NCBI RefSeq assembly: GCF_026151205.1 | Contig: NC_087083.1 | Span: 3,824,460 to 3,888,459 of the forward strand | Length of the DNA stretch: 64,000 bases | Reading direction: 5' to 3' | Source of the DNA: Bolinopsis microptera | Taxonomy: Eukaryota > Ctenophora > Tentaculata > Lobata > Bolinopsidae | Shown here: positions 62,101 to 64,000 of the stretch, piece by piece | Numbering within the stretch: the first letter of the stretch is position 1 | Layout: each line of letters opens with the position of its first letter | Program-made: the position numbers and the translations under genes | The notes under the pieces: model-generated | Seen by the model: the letters and a program-made list of their open reading frames with translations, nothing else | Told to the model about the DNA's origin: nothing | Database searches by the model: none

Positions 62101-62680
62101 TCCAACTCGCAACATAAATAAATCCCTCCAATCTCCTTGTTATCCAGATCTGGCTGAATATCGGTTATTGGTAAATGTATACCAGAATAGTTCGCGAGGG
62201 TAGCAAATATTGTTGGTTGTCATAGAAACCGAATGCTGCCACTACCATCATGATGACGATTGTGCACCGGAGTTCTAATTTCTAACAGTAAACTGTAGCA
62301 GTAAACACTAGATTGTGTGCTGTAACTTGTAACTACAGTTTATTTATTAGCTTAATTATGTAGGATATAAACACGGGGTAGTAATATGATAATATAATAA
62401 TATAATAATAATATAATAAATAATATAATAATAATAATATAATAATATATATAATAATATAAAGATATAATAATAATATAATAATAATATAATAATAATA
62501 TAATAATAATATAATAATAATGTAATAATAATGTAATAATATAATCACATGATAATCAATTTACTACATAAGCGCTTAGTTGGTAGCCATCAACATAACT
62601 TGATACAGTAAAACCCCGATTCAACGCATACCACGATTTTCGACTGAAAAAACATCTTTGAGCCGCCGAATCCGCTGTGC

Positions 62681-62711
<31 letters not shown>

Positions 62712-62861
62712 ACAGGCAACGTTACGCCACTGTTGTAGTGGTGAACTATTTTAGGTCCCATGTAAAAGTGCACACTATCTTTATTTTAATTGTGCGAGTA
62801 ATCATTACACTTTGCAGGGAAGTGGAGAAGATTAACCAGTACAACGCCGAACGTAGCCGCC
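44177..62861 (+). CDS. PDZ-domain protein, PDLIM/ZASP/SYNPO2-like, 3' part beyond window
   Basis: Exons by splice site and phase: 44177-44269, 44776-44930, 46310-46363, 53607-53632 (26-nt micro-exon), 61436-61506, 61651-61772, 62818-62861; then it leaves the exons I can trace (next phase 1). The first two exons encode a full PDZ domain (GGAPWGFRIQGG carboxylate-binding loop, LRVGDTV, MTHTQAEQAIKRAG). That PWGF loop and position at the N-terminus are typical of PDLIM/ZASP and SYNPO2, which anchor to alpha-actinin at Z-discs or stress fibres. The 61651 exon carries NPDWYKSMLK, reminiscent of the sorbin-homology (SoHo) DWYK(T/S)MFK motif. LIM domains, if present, would lie downstream. Junctions through the short exons are less certain than the PDZ exons. 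Confidence 0.68.
44525..44775 (+). repeat. Two partial copies of PDZ exon 2 with CArG boxes between
   Basis: Copies of the exon's first ~40 bases (CAGTTGAAAYCAGGAGGTAA...) at about 44531 and 44652 precede the real exon (44776). They are separated by GTACTGTAACCC and CCTTATATGG motifs (44592, 44624, 44713, 44745). Each has an acceptor-like CAG and a GAGG|GTACTG donor-like end. Confidence 0.8.
44931..46309 (+). other. PDZ gene intron 2
   Basis: AT-rich, with ATTTTATTATT-type simple repeats (44950-45060) and a 20-bp tandem (TATAGCAATAACTCTAAAAG, about 11 copies, 45890-46108). No gene seen. Confidence 0.7.
47053..47274. repeat. 7-bp microsatellite (TACAGTG)n
   Basis: About 31 nearly perfect copies; the unit is readable in all frames and yields the spurious VYSVQC-type ORFs. 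A short related run at 53160-53210 is (CAATGTA)-like. Confidence 0.95.
48200..49105. repeat. Repeated CCAAT plus CACGTG module, direct and inverted
   Basis: A ~45-bp unit with ACCAATCAGAGAGCTGTAT followed by AGTCACGTGACACAAACC. It occurs directly at about 48201, 48242, 48284, 48812 and 48852, and inverted at about 48978-49105 (three copies). Each unit pairs a CCAAT box with a CACGTG E-box. It may be a regulatory cluster or a small mobile repeat, in an intron of the PDZ gene. Confidence 0.7.
49465..49630. repeat. 10-bp microsatellite (CATACCATCA)n
   Basis: About 16 copies, with CATTA variants. Non-coding. Confidence 0.95.
50031..51795. repeat. 32-bp minisatellite (~55 copies), open in several frames
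   Basis: Unit TCCTTCACACAAGAAGGCAG GTCTCTACTCTC. Because 32 is not a multiple of 3 and the unit has no stop, frames stay open for ~600 codons, producing artefactual ORFs. Sparse single-base variants. Lies in an intron of the PDZ gene. Confidence 0.95.
51830..51990 (-). repeat. Possible tRNA-derived SINE fragment
   Basis: On the minus strand GGTTCAAATCC (51965-51955) fits the pol III B box. No clear A box or cloverleaf could be found, so a functional tRNA is not claimed. Confidence 0.3.
52201..52590 (+). mobile_element. 390-bp deletion derivative of the 11.5 kb hAT-like element
   Basis: 52230-52427 matches 192-415 of the large element and 52450-52590 matches 11446-11598, including the right end CCTGGCTACGTGCCTG. 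The left terminus is eroded (CAGGGGCGAGGGG). Flanks CCCAGATC and TTATACAG do not form a target duplication. About 25 bases at the junction are not in the large element. Confidence 0.8.
52591..54090 (+). other. PDZ gene intron, with the 53607-53632 micro-exon
   Basis: A GA-rich stretch (52900-52930), a short CAATGTA tandem (53160-53210) and AT-rich unique sequence. Only the micro-exon is assigned. Confidence 0.5.
54092..54450. repeat. 30-bp minisatellite (12 copies)
   Basis: Unit GATATTATCTACTTGTTGGG TGTATATCTA with T/C and G/A variants. The unit is a multiple of 3, so it holds spurious open frames. Confidence 0.95.
54451..55938 (+). other. Unassigned PDZ intron sequence
   Basis: AT-rich, with a few short repeats (GGCGGGAAAGTTT twice near 55070; AGGGAGTGTAAAA near 55490). 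No gene seen. Confidence 0.5.
55939..56749 (-). mobile_element. hAT transposon remnant
   Basis: The ends CAAGGTTCGACCGGG and, inverted, CAAGGATCGACCTGG frame ~810 bp, with GGCTTAATCC(C/A)GG repeats inside each end. The minus strand 56012-56460 contains the C-terminal part of a hAT transposase. No convincing 8-bp duplication remains. Confidence 0.65.
56012..56266 (-). pseudogene. hAT transposase C-terminal dimerisation domain fragment
   Basis: 84 codons with NPLEFWRKN, then LMWIYLCPPPFSVASERAF, the signature of the hAT C-terminal dimerisation region. Related upstream sequence continues in another frame to about 56460. The catalytic core is missing, so it cannot be active. Confidence 0.85.
57126..58740 (-). 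mobile_element. 5'-truncated LINE with (TTGTATCC)n tail
   Basis: It begins within the reverse transcriptase and ends in about five TTGTATCC units (57126-57165, minus strand). It is inserted in the duplicated small-ORF unit. Its short tandem tail and coding similarity link it to the giant LINE at 523-11416. Confidence 0.85.
57337..58740 (-). pseudogene. LINE ORF2 C-terminal half (RT motif B onward)
   Basis: The open frame runs on from host sequence (ATG at 58758 lies in the interrupted ORF). RT parts: DPLSPDLFKIY, the active-site HLLWADDLVLLA, then KYCYLGIIF, LLYGCQVLCPH and CWGESGRHPLFFEACK, each with a counterpart in the 7474-11093 ORF. It ends with CTYC...H.LIDC zinc-knuckle residues. The fingers and first RT blocks are missing. 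Confidence 0.88.
59537..59586. promoter_or_regulatory. Five CACGTG E-boxes in an 11-bp tandem
   Basis: CACGTGTTGAC repeated with CACGTG at 59537, 59548, 59559, 59570 and 59581. CACGTG is the bHLH (MYC/USF/MITF) consensus; 11-bp spacing puts sites on one face of the helix. It could equally be a neutral microsatellite. Confidence 0.45.
59642..60297. repeat. 79-bp minisatellite (~8 copies)
   Basis: The unit includes GTGTTATTCTACACAAGTGT, AACAGGGAGGAGTAATTTTT and a run of AACCATAGTAACCACAGT. Non-coding. Confidence 0.92.
60967..61105. repeat. 9-bp microsatellite (GTAAATGTG)n
   Basis: About 15 copies. The multiple-of-3 unit gives spurious CGK/VVN/TTF frames. Confidence 0.95.
62378..62545. repeat. 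AT-rich TAATAA simple repeat
   Basis: Imperfect TAATAATA/ATAATAAT run; the minus-strand frame of I/Y/L codons is an artefact. Confidence 0.9.
62680..62709. repeat. Poly-G tract (30 bases)
   Basis: An uninterrupted run of G shortly before the 62818 exon. Length is likely to vary and may be an assembly artefact. Confidence 0.9.
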
Positions 62862-64000
62862 GTAAGTTTATTAATTAATCAATTAGTTACTTTTACATTT
62901 GTTTACTATTTTATAATCAATCTATTAAAAACAAATATTAACTTTAATTAGTTGAATTAAACAGTTCTAATTTACGGTTTTCACAAACAACTGTGATTAT
63001 TATAGATTACTACACCTCTCTAGTTTTATAAGTAGTTTTAACTAGTTTTACAAAATAGTTTTATCTAGTTTTATAAATAGTTTTATTTAGTTTTATAAAT
63101 AGTTTTTTTTAGCTCACTCGTAGTACGTCATCATGTTGGATTGTCTATCCGAAAATTCAAAACTAAACAGCTGAAAATAGTGATTTGAGATCCAAAAGGG
63201 CAAAATTTAGTCCATTTTGTGTTGATTATATACACGATGTTTACTAAATATAAATAAATAAACATGAATGTAGAGTAATAGCTCTCCGTCCATTAAGCCT
63301 AGTGGGGACCCATACTTTCAATATTGGTGTATAGTGTATATAAGTCAATAAGTGTACATTGTATAGTGTATAGTGTACAGTGTATAGTGTATATTGTATA
63401 GTGTATAGTGTATAATGTATAGTGTATAGTGTATAGTGTATAGTGTATAGTGTATAGTGTATAGTGTACAGTATACAGTGTACAGTGTACAGTTGCAGTG
63501 TACAGTGTATAGTGTATATTGTTTAGTGTATAGTGTATAGTGTATAGTGTATATTGTATAGTGTATAGTGTATAGTGTATAGTGTACATGCTATACCCAG
63601 AGTTTGCCGTAATATCTGATTGTTATGTACCAGGATCATTAGGAATGCTAATCGCCCCACCTTGAAGCAGTGGTCTGTATTGTTTGTACACTTTTGGTTT
63701 GCTTTATAAGTCTGTACCTTTAGCTTGGGTTTTACTCTGTAACAGTTCAGTATCTAGTATTTAGTGATAGTATCTACATTCTACAGTGCTCGTAGTATCT
63801 ACAATGATAGTATCTACTTACCCATGCTTTTAGTATTTCTACAATATGGTCTACGTCCTACGACTTTTACACAGCATAATACCTCATGATGTCGTTTATT
63901 TTGAATTCTCTTATCATTATTGTATATGTACTATTTGTAAAAGATTCAAATAAATAAAATCAGTGCTTGTAGTATCTACAATGACCAGCTACATTACCTC
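62862..64000 (+). other. PDZ gene intron to window end
   Basis: AT-rich intron with TAGTTTTATAAATAGTTTTA repeats (63020-63110) and a 7-bp TATAGTG/TACAGTG microsatellite (63356-63590), similar in unit to the one at 47053. No further exon could be identified. Confidence 0.5.

Overview
This is eukaryotic, animal-type DNA: AT-rich, intron-containing genes with GT-AG splice sites, non-LTR (LINE) and DNA-transposon remnants, interstitial CCCTAA-like repeats, and a very high load of minisatellites (roughly a fifth of the window). The gene content (an aerolysin-fold pore-former with a signal peptide, a double START lipid-binding protein, a PDZ protein of the PDLIM/ZASP/SYNPO2 type) fits an invertebrate, possibly an early-branching one such as a cnidarian or sponge. 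The species cannot be named from the sequence.

Layout. (1) 1-11,761: a nest of repeats. A dispersed ~0.6 kb repeat is interrupted by an 11.56 kb segment (38-11598) with 16-bp terminal inverted repeats and a perfect 8-bp target duplication (hAT-like). The segment carries an unusually long, frame-broken LINE: a 5' ORF of unknown function, a giant ORF1 (coiled coil, zinc finger, two SGNH-esterase-like regions, possible AlkB-like region), and an endonuclease-reverse transcriptase ORF2. (2) 11,940-12,206: a small membrane-protein ORF that recurs near 57-59 kb, where a LINE fragment splits it. (3) 12,754-19,329, plus strand: a complete secreted aerolysin-like gene with four interchangeable cysteine-rich cassette exons, all phase 1. 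(4) 19.5-25.6 kb: dispersed repeats, MITEs and foldbacks. (5) 25,691-36,100, minus strand: a five-exon gene for a ~664-aa protein with two START domains. Its large first intron is filled by a 44-bp minisatellite split by a LINE, which is itself split by a TTAA-flanked foldback element. (6) 36.1-44.2 kb: the region between two divergent genes, holding a 6.3 kb, 37-bp minisatellite and clusters of perfect CArG boxes. (7) 44,177 to beyond the window, plus strand: a PDZ gene whose exons can be followed, phase by phase, to 62,861. Its introns hold many minisatellites, a short derivative of the 11.5 kb element, a hAT transposase remnant and a truncated LINE.

The clearest unusual themes are: (a) tandem arrays that start exactly at exon edges and copy splice sites, seen at four exon edges in two genes; (b) the cassette-exon array of the aerolysin-like gene; (c) the giant LINE inside a hAT-like shell, with paralogous empty sites and an internally deleted derivative in the same window; (d) repeated CArG boxes on both sides of the divergent START/PDZ gene pair. 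Gene models are read by eye from splice sites and phase; no transcript or homology search was available.
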